From Periplaneta americana (taxonomy: Eukaryota; Arthropoda; Insecta; Blattodea; Blattidae), in the NCBI RefSeq assembly GCF_040183065.1, contig NC_091124.1, forward strand, positions 62,628,501-62,692,500: a DNA stretch of 64,000 nt. The letters run 5' to 3'. Below the pieces are notes generated by a model, which ran no database searches, had not been told where the DNA came from, and saw nothing but the letters and a program-made list of their open reading frames with translations. Positions 44,625 to 56,170 of the stretch are shown here, in pieces. Numbering within the stretch: the first letter of the stretch is position 1; each line of letters opens with the position of its first letter. A program made the position numbers and the translations under genes.

Positions 44625-44985
44625 TACTACATATGCGATGGTTGTCCAATTCTGACGGGTGGCCTGAGTTGGATTCGTGAATCTGATGGTGACAGGTGAG
44701 TCATCCTGCCTCAACTCAACTCTGACAGCCAGGTGCCCCAAGTTCTTCCTACTCTATATAAGCTATATCGGCATCGGAAACCCATACAACTCCCAAGACT
44801 TTACCCCAGCCTATTTTTACTGCAGATGGATGTGTAATGATAGAGGAAAGTGGCAGTACCCCGAGGATACGTAATTCTTTTGTCTACCACAAATTCCATT
44901 ACGACCTGTGGTCGAGATCGAACCTTGGCCTTCTGGATGGATAAAACAGTGAGCTAGCGCTTGAGTCACCAAGCATGACAAAGAA
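44625..44985 (-). mobile_element. SINE family C, copy 1
   Basis: Minus strand: a tRNA-like head (GGTGACTCAAGCGCTAGCTC, then AAGGTTCGATCTCGACC with a B box), then GGAATTTGTGGTAGACAAAA, a CCTCGGGGTACTGCCAC block and a CAGGCCACCCGTCAGAATTG 3' part. Partner copy at 48015-48390. Confidence 0.78.
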
Positions 44986-45323
44986 GTTGTAGATATTTTA
45001 AAGCCCTGAAGTTTTCGTTTAAAGAGGTTTGTCCGTATATGACAAATGCAAAGATTATAAAAATCTAGAGCATATGAGGACTGCTACTAAGCGTATACTA
45101 AGCACTGTATACTCGCGCTAGAACAGTGATCACAGATGAACAGGCATAACCACAATTGAGTGCACAGTGCAATGTACGTAAGTAGACCTGGTTTGCGTGC
45201 GAAATAGTTTATGTAGAAAATGAAGTTATTTATTTTATCTGTGAACTGCCCACTTACCTGTATAGTGTGAAGAATGTCAACGTGTGATAATAATCACGAA
45301 TATTTATAATTTTATCGAAGATC
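44986..45323 (+). promoter_or_regulatory. RALGAPA upstream region / 5' UTR (inferred)
   Basis: Unassigned sequence between a SINE and the ATG. It must contain 5' UTR and perhaps promoter, unless a non-coding first exon lies further left. I see no convincing TATA box or CpG-rich stretch. In-frame TAA at 45291-45293. Confidence 0.3.
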
Positions 45324-45429
45324 ATGTTTAGCAAGAAATTACATGCGGATGTCAAGAAGTCAACACTTAAGATACAAGATTTAAAGAAAGATTCTGCCAC
45401 ACGTCTTAAGCACCTGAAGATAATTTTAG
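45324..45429 (+). CDS. RALGAPA1: RALGAPA first coding exon
   Basis: The open frame starts [20 protein letters not shown] and continues [15 protein letters not shown] to a gtaagc donor at 45430, ending in phase 1. This matches the extreme N-terminus of Ral GTPase-activating protein subunit alpha (vertebrate MFSKKPHGDVKKST, then LKHLRIVI). The alpha subunit forms a heterodimer with the beta subunit and turns off RalA/RalB through a C-terminal Rap/Ran-GAP domain. Only the N-terminus is in this window. The ATG is the first one after an in-frame TAA at 45291-45293, which supports the start. The gene lies about 15 kb downstream of TTLL5 on the same strand. Confidence 0.9.
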
Positions 45430-46894
45430 GTAAGCCCTTAATTCATAACAAATACTGTATATTTATGTAGATGTTCTTAATAGCGTAGTTTTATGATACT
45501 TGACACGCTGTCACGTACACAATCTCCGAAGATCTGTTGTGTCATTTCTGACCGAGACCTTCAAATAAAAATGAGCATAACCTACTGTGTCGTTATTTTG
45601 GATCGTATACACAATGCATGGCGAGTAAAATATGCTTCATGTGAAGATAAAATCACAATGCAAGTTTTAATTCTTCTCTTGAAGCAAGATAACGTTGATA
45701 CTTTTTATTTAAACATTTGAAGTTGGCAGAAGTAAAATGAAGAGAGATCTATAGAAAGTGAGATTAGACTTATAATTATAATTTGTTTTGGTGAAATAAT
45801 AAGCTTAACGGTGGGAAGCGAACATACATTGTTTACTTACTAGCTTTTTTTATACACCGAAAATCTAAATCTAGTTGAGGTTTTGTATGAGAATCTGGAG
45901 TGTATCAATTTAGTGAACAAAATATCCAAGTGTGTATTTCTTATTTTGTAATGATAGCCTACTTTATCCCACGGGCTTAAATTGAAAATCGCCCCATTAC
46001 ATACCATGGCAGTGCCTCATAACTCATGTCATTTGCAGGCTTAAGGATTTGATTTCTGAAAAATCGTAGAAGATTTGTGGTGGGCAATACAGCGTTATTC
46101 TTTAGCAACATTGTTATTTTCTTGTTTAGCCTATATTGTATGAAATATTCGTCGTGCCATGTATAGGGCTGTCTAAATATAGTTTCAAATGTTTGTTAAA
46201 TAAAGACAACCTAGCCACTTGTTAGATTACGCATATCATGTAGATAAAAAGGAAACTATTTGTGCACATTTAGAGTATAGTGTGCAGAACTGTTAGCTGT
46301 GCAGCAAAGAATCTAAGTAAAAACTTATCAGAAAGTTTTGTCATTTGGTGTAAAAGCAGAATTAAGAAGTCTATTTTAGCCTATCTTAGAAGCTATTTTA
46401 TTTTCCTTTTCATGTTAGGAGTTTCTTAAATATTGGGAATAATTAAAGGAGCCACTTAACGATTAAGTTATAGGCCTACTTCTTCCATTTGAAAAACAAC
46501 CAGTCGAAAGAATATGCTGTATGTCTGCTTTCGAAACCAGATAGATAGGCCTAAGTTATTCCAGTCATTACTTTCAAGCTGAAGTCTACAAAATTGGAAA
46601 AAAAAAACTATAGGCCTGTAGTAAAAATATATTTTGGAAGAATAGGCCTAAGCAAAATTTGAAATATCAGCCAAATGAAACAAAAAGTTCAGGAAAACTC
46701 CTCAAAAGATGAAAGAATTCTGTACAATGTGTTAATATTACTGGACTCGAAGAAGAAGAAGAAGAAGAATTTAACAAGTTTTATTTTTTAGATTTGAGAG
46801 ATTGTTAGGTCTACAATAAAGATTTGTTTAAATGTCAGTGGTGCTGACTTAAAATTATTTGTTGTGTAATGCAAACTTAATACCAGTACATTCA
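45430..46894. other. RALGAPA first intron, unassigned part
   Basis: Open frame 45493-45720 shows no known domain. A block at 45970-46015 (GGCTTAAATTGAAAATCGCC) resembles the DNA next to the ORF at 60481. (AAG)n at 46752-46770. Confidence 0.4.
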
Positions 46895-47215
46895 TAGTAT
46901 TCTGCCCGAGAGCAGGTCATTCACTGCAAACCCAACATTCTCCAATCTTTCATATTATTCTCCGCATACGATCTGTGTATCTTAGTGATATTTTCTTTTG
47001 CCCTGAACTTTTTTCCCATTGACAATTCTTTCCAATGCATCCTTCAGTAGCCAGTTTCTTCTTAGCCAGTGACCCAGCCAATTTCTTTTTCACTTCCTGA
47101 TCAGTTTCAACATTATTCTTTCCTCACCCACTCTTTCTAGCACAGCTTCATTTCTTATTCTGTCAGTCCATTTCATATGCTCCATTCTTCTCCATCTAAG
47201 ATGTAGGCTATAATG
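46895..47215 (-). mobile_element. LINE family C 3' fragment, copy 2
   Basis: Inverted relative to 42405: CAACATTCTCCAATCTTTCA, CAATGCATCCTTCAGTAGCC, CAGTGACCCAGCCAATTTC. Ends close to the MITE at 47230. Confidence 0.72.
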
Positions 47216-47229
47216 GTAGTATAATCATG

Positions 47230-47375
47230 GGGCACGCTTCCGAACAGGGGCAGCAGCATTTCCCCTGAGGTTAGAGCCCAGTTTAGGTGTGTGTGTATTA
47301 ATTGTAATACATACACACCTAAACTGGGCTCTAAACTTAGAGGAAATACTGCTGCCCCTGTTCGGAAGCACACCC
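47230..47375. mobile_element. Near-perfect hairpin MITE with 8-bp TSD (Merlin-like?)
   Basis: Arms of about 70 bp pair almost fully: GCTTCCGAACAGGGGCAGCA left and the same inverted right. The loop is about 6 bp around 47303. Flanks TAATCATG at 47222-47229 and 47376-47383 are identical. GGG termini with an 8-bp TSD fit Merlin better than hAT, but without a transposase this is a guess. Open frames on both strands are artefacts of the hairpin. Confidence 0.88.
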
Positions 47376-47712
47376 TAATCATGTATGAAATAAGCAAATT
47401 GAAGCAGAATTGCTCGGTAAGTTTCGATGTTGAAACTCATTTTGTCATCATTTATTCAAAATATCATTTTCATCATTACCATAGCCCGATGTAAATTCAT
47501 GTGCAATGTGCAGTGCAACAATTTGGTGACAAATACCATTCATAGAACAGGAATGGTAAGCACAATAAGCCTCAGGCTGTGGTGCAGGTCTTCAGGCCTT
47601 GTTCATAAAAGAGACATGGAAAAAACACATTAAGAATGAAAAATGGAAGAGAAAACCTGTTTCATTGCTACTCATCAACTCATGGAAAATGATAGGAATG
47701 TGAGTAAAAGAC

Positions 47713-47718
<6 letters not shown>

Positions 47719-47764
<46 letters not shown>

Positions 47765-47785
47765 GATGATGATGATGATGATGAT
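47719..47785 (+). repeat. (TTA)n / (GATGAT)n microsatellite
   Basis: About 15 TTA units followed by GAT repeats. It produces an Ile-rich spurious frame. Confidence 0.95.
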
Positions 47786-48014
47786 CTTTACAACGAGAAC
47801 CCTAAATTACTATGCATTCAAAAATATACGTATGTTAACAGGAGAAAAGTAAGTTAGGCCTAAATGTAACATTAAAACTTGCTTCACAAATTTGTTCTTT
47901 GATGAAATGTCCACTTTCTTTGCTTATTTCTTGATGAGCAATCATCTACCATATTCTCGAGATCTAGCATCTTTTGGAAATGCGGAAGAGTCACAAAATT
48001 TAATATTTACTGCC

Positions 48015-48390
48015 CTGTGGTTGATCCGTGTCTGTTGCTAGCTCATCGTATTAAATCCAGGTGACCCAGGCTCGATTTCTGACCAGATCGTGATAAAATT
48101 TGTGGTGAACAAAGCAGATATTGCAGAGGGTTTTCTCAGTGTGCGTCAGTTTCCCTCTACCATTCCACTCTCCATCTCTTCATTTCATCTATCATCTGCA
48201 AAAGTTAAAGATAGGCAGGGTGAATCTTGGGGGTGGTATGGGTGCGAAATGATTCTTGGCTCTATCAGGACCATCTGTCAAATGTCGGATTCATGAGTGC
48301 AACCCAGGCCATCTGTCGAACTTGGACAATCATCACATATATGTATAGGGCGCAAAATGGACCAGCCTGGATCCAGCCCTCATAAAGTCA
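48015..48390 (+). mobile_element. SINE family C, copy 2
   Basis: GTTGCTAGCTCATCG and CAGGCTCGATTTCTGACC (tRNA-like head), AATTTGTGGTGAACAAAGC, TTCCCTCTACCATTCCACTC, GCCATCTGTCGAACTTGGAC in the same order as copy 1. Two open frames over it are spurious. Confidence 0.78.
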
Positions 48391-48624
48391 AGCCAAGCCA
48401 AAGATCATGGTTGAACGAAAGTATGTCTTCAATCCCAAAATCTGTAAAATATCTCTCCACTGCCGATGTTGACACGGAAATTGTCATCACTGTTTTCAGA
48501 AACTAAAATGGTTCTGAGAGCAAATCCTTAAGATAAACCTCTTGCTTGGAAGAATTGATAATGACTCCTGTATTCTCAATCACTTTCCTGCACCATCTTC
48601 TGTGAATCAGGAATTGACAGAGTC

Positions 48625-48862
48625 TATCTAATACCTACATCACTTTTTCATGCAGTTGTACAATCATTGCCAAGTAGAAATGCCAGCTTCCAGCAAGAAT
48701 TTGAAAGAGCATCCTACATTAAAAAACTGCAAACTTCGCTTCGAGATGCGAATCTTTTCCATGGCAGTGTTTCTTCTCTGCACACTATCTTAAAGAATTT
48801 AGGTTTCAAGTATAAAAAAATCGAAGGTCGTAAGGTGTTAATGAAGAGAACTTATTGCTTAC
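48625..48862 (+). pseudogene. Fragment of the long-spacer Tc1/IS630-type transposase
   Basis: Reads IKKLQTSLRDANLFHGSVSS and LHTILKNLGFKYKKIEGRKV, parallel to SLFTGSIWSLREILKKMKFR and the following GRKFLMER of the transposase at 23745-25252. A diverged second copy of that family; only the HTH-to-DDE linker is left. Confidence 0.75.
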
Positions 48863-48920
48863 ACACTGTGTACATTTAGGCCTATTTGTCTATGCTGTGT
48901 ACCATATTCGCGTTCATTCA

Positions 48921-48925
<5 letters not shown>

Positions 48926-48970
<45 letters not shown>
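48926..48970 (+). repeat. (TTA)n microsatellite
   Basis: About 14 perfect TTA units. Confidence 0.95.
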
Positions 48971-49019
48971 TAGTCTGGTCAAAGACTACTGTATAATACA
49001 AATTCATGAGTTTATGATT

Positions 49020-49135
49020 TTGTGTCAGCTGCTTACTTCTGACACGACAGACAGGCGGTGCAAAGAGCCACACTGCACAACTTCACAATGTCACTCCCTT
49101 CCCACGTGTGCGAGAGATAACTGTCAATACCTTTC
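49020..49135 (-). repeat. Dispersed repeat family G, copy 2
   Basis: TGACACGACAGACAGGCGGT, GCACAACTTCACAATGTCAC, CACGTGTGCGAGAGATAACT in inverted order to copy 1, without the GCAGT expansion. Confidence 0.7.
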
Positions 49136-49202
49136 TAGTTTTGTATAGACTGTAACTATATCTTTGGCCATATTAAGTGCATTTCTACATTTAGAAATGG
49201 AT

Positions 49203-49290
49203 ATTGTTGTTGTTCAGTCAACTGTCCGAAGATAGATTTGAACTTCATAATTGACACCAATAAGGCATCACTCATGAGGCAACTAAGCCC
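49203..49290 (+). repeat. Dispersed repeat family F, fragment
   Basis: The first ~85 bp of family F (CAACTGTCCGAAGATAG to CACTCATGAGGCAACTAAG); then the similarity stops. Confidence 0.75.
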
Positions 49291-49798
49291 CAAATTGATA
49301 TTATTGTATCCATTATCACCAAGGCCAGTGAATGTGCTGAGCAGTGTATAGTAGAGGAGACAAGACCTGTCTTGTACTTTGTCATGTACCCTGGCTGTAT
49401 CATCAATGGATATGAAGGGGGAAGATAGGTTTTAGTCTGAGATGAACTTTCCTAACACTAGGTGCGTACATGTGAAGCTTTTTTCTCTGTGTTTAATATT
49501 TTTGCTTGCACTCCATTATGCATGTCAGCCATGTTGGCTGCTCTATCAAAGCATCTTTATTTGTGATTGAGAAACCAAAGTGAGCGTGTGACATGCAATA
49601 CAAAATAAGGTGGAGAGAAAGGAAAGAAAATCAACTTTTAAAATTTTAAATAGTCTTTGACCATTATTGAACAACATTAAAACTGTACATTTCTATAGTC
49701 CCGTCACTCTAATTTCCAACAGCCAATCGCATTGCAGATCAGCTACATTTAAACGTGTGCGGCTTGTGATATTCTGATGAAGACGTTATTCATTTCTT

Positions 49799-50049
49799 AA
49801 GGCTCGATAAATACTTAATATAATCGCCCGCCATTTTGGCTCTTTCGTTGGCATTTGCAGAAAACAAACGAAGATGTTATTTGCCGCTCGATTATTTGCT
49901 GAATTGCAGTATGTTTGATTTATTATCATAGGAGCTACGACATGATAATGTTTTAATGGTGTGGCAAATAAGATTCCTCTTATGGTAGCTCGGCAACGAA
50001 AGAACAAAAATGGCGAACGATACTACCTACCTAGACTTTATAGAGCCTT
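49799..50049. mobile_element. 251-bp MITE with ~60-bp imperfect TIRs
   Basis: AAGGCTCGATAAA and, inverted, AAGGCTCTATAAA at the tips, then CGCCATTTTNGTTCTTTCGTTG-like inner parts on both sides. Flanks CATTTCTT and CACTTCCT (6 of 8 identical) could be an old 8-bp TSD. Open frame inside is spurious. Confidence 0.7.
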
Positions 50050-50180
50050 CACTTCCTAAGACATAAGCAAAGAGGAGGAGTCACGCCGGGAATAACAGCG
50101 TCTCGACTATAGCATCAGCTGTAATCTCTACAATTAGTTTTCGAAGGCATAATGATCCATATCAAGTATTTCATTTTCTA

Positions 50181-50285
50181 CAGACCCAGAAATAAAATTT
50201 GGGCCACCTGAATTTTCCTGCATCTGCAGTATGTTATAACTGGAACTTGGAAAATGCAGGTGCTCAAATTTTGTTTCTGGGTCTA
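50181..50285. mobile_element. MITE family M2, copy 2
   Basis: Inverted ends CAGACCCAGAAATAAAATTT and AGACCCAGAAACAAAATTT, bordered by TA. The core CAGTATGTTATAACTGGAAC matches copy 1 in inverted orientation. 105 bp. Confidence 0.7.
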
Positions 50286-51009
50286 TACATTGTGAGTGTA
50301 CCAGTTATAAGAATTCCTTTGAAGTTCCGTCTGTAGTTCAGCTGAGTCATGTCTAGTGGCAAAGCTACTTGGAGGCAATTGAGACAATGTCTACCAAAAA
50401 AATCCTCATGATTAAAAATTATAAATACTGCAACTGTGTTTGAAGTCAGAGCTGCTAATTTAGCGTAGCTATATCTAACTGCTTTTAACAATTTTTCAGC
50501 AAAAGTTGATGAAACTTTTGTATCATTAATTGCTTAAATATAATTTAGCAACTTTTTTAAAGTCCCTTAGCAACAGGAATAAAATCTTTTTTCTCCATTG
50601 ATAACAGTAATGTACTACATTCTGCCTACCCAGTGTTTAATATTGGTTTCGCCACTGGTGTTGGTATTAGTGAGATTTCTCCATAGTGTGCCATGCTGGT
50701 GAATCACCCACTGCGTGATTTCCCATCTGGTCCTCTGTGGAGTGACATCAAGGACAGGTTCCGGCTCCATAAAGGAGCAAGTTGTTATATACTTTTAACA
50801 AAGTGCTGAAGTGTATTACAGAGTATCAGCATTCTATTTATCCAAGAAAATAATTTATTTGGAATACACTTCTGTGGTTCAATACGTGAAATGTTCTTAG
50901 GTTGTCTTTTGTCACGCTTGTTGGTATAAAGTTTCTATTCTCTGTTTCTGTTTGGCATTTGCCAGATTGCTCCCCATATTGGTGTTTAATTTAATATTTT
51001 TATTTCTAG

Positions 51010-51120
51010 AAAATGTGGACACAGAAGAAGCAAAATCCATCTTCGAATCCAACTTCAGTCACATCTATTACATCCTGTACGATACTTTTGTGACTGCAGA
51101 GGCAAATTTGCGGCAGCGAG
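51010..51120 (+). CDS. RALGAPA1: RALGAPA second coding exon
   Basis: The acceptor tttatttctag ends at 51009 and the phase-1 junction with the first exon is correct. It reads ENVDTEEAKSIFESNFSHIY then YILYDTFVTAEANLRQR, matching the family's second block (vertebrate [22 protein letters not shown]). It ends in phase 1 at gtacag (51121), a weaker donor than usual. The next conserved block, which in the family contains REELD, was not found before 64000, so the next intron is larger than about 12.9 kb. It is filled with nested transposons. Confidence 0.88.
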
Positions 51121-52049
51121 GTACAGTGCATTTCACACATAATTAAGTAGTTAGTTGTGCTGTGTTACGTCTTGCTTTCAGTGGGAACTTTGAACTTGAG
51201 AAAGCTGCTGTGACGTTAACATAACTTAAATATTGCTACCCCTCCCTCTTCCAAGGAATTTAGGGTTCGTCAAGATTTGATTTCTGTCTTATTTGTAAAC
51301 CCTCTTTTTTAATCTCAATGTCTTCTCAATTGATGGCCTCATGAAGCGGCTTTTTGTGGTGGTGGCTCTGAATTTCGCCTTCGTTTCGGAATTTGATCTT
51401 TACTTTATAGCACTTATTGTTAAAATGTAAAACTTCAAAACTTAAAAATTTGAAAGTGTTGAAATGTACATACTTAACAAAGGTGCTGTCACGTTAGTAA
51501 AGGTACATTAGGCCTACCTTCTTTAAATACATTTTAACACTTTTAAATTTGAAAGTTTTATATTTATATTCGTTCACTAATTTTTTATCTCACGAGTAAA
51601 ATTAAAACAGATTTAGGTTAGTGAAACCTTTACTTTTTTTGTTGCATAAAGTGTACTTTTATTTTCACTAACCATGTACAGATTAATTACTAATGAAATC
51701 TACACAGCGTTGACATGCGACATGTCTTTTTTTTTACTCAGAATTCTTGCAACATTGAACTGTATTTTACATTCCTTCAATGCACACTCCATCTTGCGTA
51801 CAGTTCTTGTACTTCCTTCTCTTCACCTTCCTTCTACTCTTTTCCCTTTGCTTTCTCTGCTTGTCCTTAGATCAACCTAAAATGATTTTTATACTCGTAA
51901 AATTCCCAGAAGCAAAAGTGTATTTTCCAAGATATTTTCATCTAGGCTCATAAAAGTCAGGATATTGAAGCGAGATGTGTGAGAGAGTTAATTCATTCGT
52001 CATGTTCACATTGCCTACATACAGTTATTAGTAATATTCATGACTTGTA
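51121..52049. other. RALGAPA intron, unassigned
   Basis: No gene or repeat recognised; the next RALGAPA block is not here. Confidence 0.45.
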
Positions 52050-52081
52050 GTGACAGGCACAAAAAATACAACACTTAAAAA

Positions 52082-54843
52082 CAGTGGCGTATACTGGTTA
52101 AAGGGTTTGGGCTACCACTGACCCTATTATTACATAAAATATATTTTAAAATCCCTATAATAAAATTCCTTACATATTTATGTGAATTTCAGACGTCTTG
52201 ATTGGGACGAAAATACGTTGATGACTTCGTCATTGAAATTACAGTTGGGCCACTTGCAAAGTTTCTGTAGAAATGACTTTTCAATGGATATTAGTGCCAA
52301 GCCGGATAAACGTTCTTGTGTATGAGTTGATCTACAGTAGGATTTTATTCTCTTCAACGCAGAAAATGTTCTTTCTACCGATGCTGACGTAGCTGGTATT
52401 GTCAGAATTAATGTTGCCAATTTAAGGATTTCAGGAATAACTTGGTTCAGCTGGTTTTCATATATGGCAGATAATATTTCATGGATAGGTTTGTTCGAAA
52501 AATCAAAGACTTCTGCTGAATATATTACACTTAATTCATTTTTCAAACGTACTTGATCAAAGTGACTGTTATAGGACTGAAATAATTTGTTTAGTGCCTC
52601 ATTCGGGAAGTTTTCTCTATAAGCAGAAAATTTTTGAGAATCTAGAAGATGTGTGAACTGAAGCTTTCCATAATCAGAAAATCTGTCAGTAATTTCCATG
52701 TGCATACGACCTAGTATGCTGTAGTAAAGCTGCCTGTATTTCAATTCATCATCTCCTTTTCTTCGCTTTAATGGTGGTTCCATTGTATTGGCTGAAGAAT
52801 TTTCATTTTCCATATTACTCCATATGGACGGAAACCCACTACGTCTGAACTCAGATATAATATTTTTTTAACTTTGATACCTCTTGCAAGTAGTATGCTA
52901 TGTCTTGACTTTTTGTATGAAGAATATTGTAGAGCACATCTGTATGTGCGAACACTCTAGCATAGACTTCAAGAAGAAATATATTCTGAAACTGTGCGAA
53001 AAAATTCAAATATCCTTGAGCCTGCACAATTACAGCATCATCCCAGTTTTTTTCAGAGTCATTACAAATGATATTTTTAAAGAAAGCAGTCCGTTTTTCT
53101 CTGTATTCGTTTACTGTATTTACAAGCCAAGATGTAAAATTCAATCTAGTTGGTGCTACTTTTGGGAGTTTCTTGTTCATAAATTTCTTGAGTTTTCTGA
53201 TCTTTTAGGAGATGATGAGAAAAATGCAGCTAAACCCGACAGTGTTTTGAAAAAAATGCGGCATTCTGGAATGGATGAAGTAGTTTGTTGCAAAACTAAA
53301 TTGAGAACATGGCTGTAACAATGGACAAATAGTGCTTGAGGATACTTTTCTTGAACTTCTGTTTTTAAGCCATTAATATTTCCCGCCATAACTGAAGCAC
53401 CATCGTATGTCTGTGCAATTAACTTATTGCCGACATTGTATTCTGCTGTAACACCTTCCACATGCTGAAACAAAGTAGCAGCAGTTTTGTCCGAACTGAC
53501 ATTTGTGAATCCTATAAACCGTTCTTGAACATTGGCAGTATTGTCGACGTGTCTTAAAACAGTGGACAATTGACTCTGATTAGAGCAGTAACTTGTTTCA
53601 TCAACAACAATGGCCACAAAAGGTTTTATGTTCTTTATCATAAGCCCACTTATAGCAAATATTAAGTCATTCTGAATTGCGGGAGAATTACCACGAAATA
53701 CTGTTGAACTCTCAAGATGATTGGCCAGTAAATGGTCAAATTCACTTAAGGAACTTAAATATTCAATATAATTGCCTATATTGTCTGATTCCACACACTC
53801 GTTATGACCCTGAAAAGCCAATTCTTGTTTTCCTAGAAAGCAGACTGTGTTAATAAGACGCAGTAAAATCTCCCGATTTTTTTTTCACAAGAGCATTGTG
53901 TTGGTTGATGTGTAGAGCTTTTTGCTTATCTAGCTGTAAATCAATTCTTGTCTTCCCAAAGTTTGCAAAGTTCATGCTACTACAAATATGAGCTTTTGAT
54001 TTGTCGTATTCTAGGACTGCCGTTCGAAGGGAGTTCATATTAGAAAATCCCTCTTTTGATCACACATTAGTTTCGCGGCTAAATAACAAACATGGCCAGC
54101 AAAATAGTTTAGACAGTTTAGAAGTACCACACAACCAATTCCACTTACCATATGATGTTGAAGTGAAATGGCGTGTGTACTCACGCTGTTTTTCTTTTAC
54201 GTCCATGGACAAATTTAACTCAGGAGTTGGTCTTTCCATTTTCACAATTTCAACTTTCTCGTTGTTATGTACGACGGTTAAAAGGCACTTTTAATAAACC
54301 TTCTATTACACAGTCATTTTCAACACAAACCTCTCCAGAAACTTGTTCTGCCATATTTTTCACAATATCACTTAATTGGGAAATTAAAAACTTAATAATT
54401 CACAATTAATATAACTCTTAGACACTCGAACAAATCACAGATTTAAAATAATGCACTGCAAGAACACAATCACATTCAATTGCTAGCGTACTAAGCGTAT
54501 TGCGGCTTCGCGCCTGCGAAGAAACCAATCACGAGAGCCTACAGTGCACGATGGAAACAGAAGGGAGTGGGGGGGGACGGGCAGTTGTGCGAAGGACAGT
54601 GTGAGCAAAACGGTCACAGGCTACCTCATGTAGTAAGCGGTTTCTCCAGCGATGCCGCCTTGACAACTTGTTTCTTTTCGAGAGCAGAGAGCGCATGTAA
54701 ATCTAACAATTACTTTAATTTTAATTACTATGGTAAAACTAATGATACAAATTTATTACATTATGTTATATTATAAACTTTTTCTTTTGTAATTTCCTTG
54801 GGCTACCGCCGGTAGCCCCGGTAGTCCGCAAAATACGCCCCTG
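52082..54843 (-). mobile_element. Near full-length hAT transposon with perfect 8-bp TSD
   Basis: Ends CAGTGGCGTATACTGG and, inverted, CAGGGGCGTATTTTGCGG; flanks CTTAAAAA at 52074-52081 and 54844-54851. 2,762 bp with one transposase gene on the minus strand. It sits inside the TIR-proximal part of the Tc1 element at 52050. Confidence 0.92.
52178..54250 (-). pseudogene. hAT transposase (ZMYM-like, TTF finger) with few lesions
   Basis: Order on the minus strand: TTF-type finger (GKWNWLCGTSKLSKLFCWPC at about 54150), DUF4371-like part (FANFGKTRIDLQLDKQKALH), catalytic VAIVVDETSYCSNQSQL (first Asp), AQTYDGASVMAGNINGLK (second Asp), HCYSHVLNLVLQQ, and the C-terminal dimerisation block SASVERTFSALKRIK (Glu). 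All three acidic residues remain. Lesions seen: a TGA for Trp near 54059, a frameshift in an A-run near 53880, another near 53175, and one in an A-run near 52862. About 700 residues in all. It resembles the TTF-type zinc finger/hAT-dimerisation proteins common in animal genomes. Confidence 0.88.
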
Positions 54844-55149
54844 CTTAAAAAAAAAGAAGTAATTTACGTTTCTGTGAGTTACATAAAAAGTTATCTGTTA
54901 TTTTATGTGGTTTAATAGGTTTTTTGAAGTTTTATAATCGTTTTAATGTAAAATGCATTTTTTTTTTTATAATTTTGATCAATATGTACAATGATAACAG
55001 AAATAAGAAATAATCGATCAATATTTACACTCTAACGGTTTTTTCATTTAACCCACTAAAATTTATTCAGTGTAACTTTTCTGTTTGGTTTATAGCACTT
55101 CACTGACACTTTTTTACCTTTAGAAGTGTGTATTACATTTTGCATTAAT

Positions 55150-56170
55150 CGCTGCTTCCAGCCTCTCAGGCATGCTCCTGATTAATACTGTAATTTACTC
55201 CTGAAGAATCAGTTCCCATTCTTCTTGAAGGGCCTCCTATAGTATCTTCTCTGTTTATCAAACAGATGCCCAATGAGATTCAAATCCAGGCCTTGAGCAT
55301 GCCATATTACGACATGAAGCCTCATCTCATCAGATATTGACAGTACTGTTGCATAGGCCTATACTTACTTACTACTTACTTACTTACAAATGGCTTTTAA
55401 GGAATCCGCAGGTTCATTGCTGCCCTCACTTAAGCCCCCATCAGTCCCTATTCTGTGCAAGATTAATCCAGTCTCTATTATATCCCACCTCCCTCAAATC
55501 CATACTGTTGCATATATCTGGCAATAATCTGGATATGCATTGTCATGGATTAGCATGTAACCATAATCAATAAATGAAGAAGACACAACATAGTGATGTG
55601 CTGTAGGGGTCCCATGCTCTAAGAAAACCAACTCCACTCTTACTGTCAGGTTTAGTCTCATTCACACAATCACCACAGAATCACCCTGAAATGTGATTCT
55701 GGAAGAAACTATGTAGTGGAAATACCTTTTCTCAGTCTCCGTATTCTGTTTCTGCTGTCTGGTGTCTGAAGGTAAAATCGCGACTCATCAGCGAGCATTA
55801 CTTGCCCCCCCTTGTTGCATTGTCCAGTCACCATGTTCTCTCACATGATGCTGTTGAATTGTGTGATGCTGTCTGGTGAGTTCTGCACCCATGGCAGATC
55901 GGCTTCTTTCAATCTCTTTCAGATAGTTTTCTCTCTGATGTGGACCCTTCGAACTTGCTGGAGTTTATTTCGAGTTTTAGTGGTGGTGGTGTGCCAGTCG
56001 AGAAGAACTTCTAGCTGTAAGAACTGATTGTCTCTAGCAGATGTTGCTTGTCTCGAGCCTGATTCTGACCTCCTTGAGCTGTTGTGGAAACCATGGAAGC
56101 TATTGTTTCCAAAACACTGCAACATAATGCTTGCGACATCCAGCTTCCTTCAGTGCAAAAGCTTGTTTGG
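55150..56170 (-). pseudogene. Tc1-type transposase relic
   Basis: Broken minus-strand frames contain a recognisable GAELTRQHHTIQQHHV-like segment and the block ahead of the first Asp (ESRFYLQTPD-like near 55770-55790), and towards 55560 an IHDNAYPDY-like remnant of the second Asp motif. Stops in all frames. Assigned mainly from context and TIRs. Confidence 0.55.
55370..55505 (-). mobile_element. LINE tail, same family as 29147
   Basis: TTAC repeats at the left, then the inverted 3' end (GGCTTTTAAGGAATCCGCAG, GCCCTCACTTAAGCCCC). It lies inside a Tc1 element. Confidence 0.85.

Noticed and set aside
47643..47852. Ile-rich open frame
   Set aside because: Produced by a (TTA)n microsatellite.
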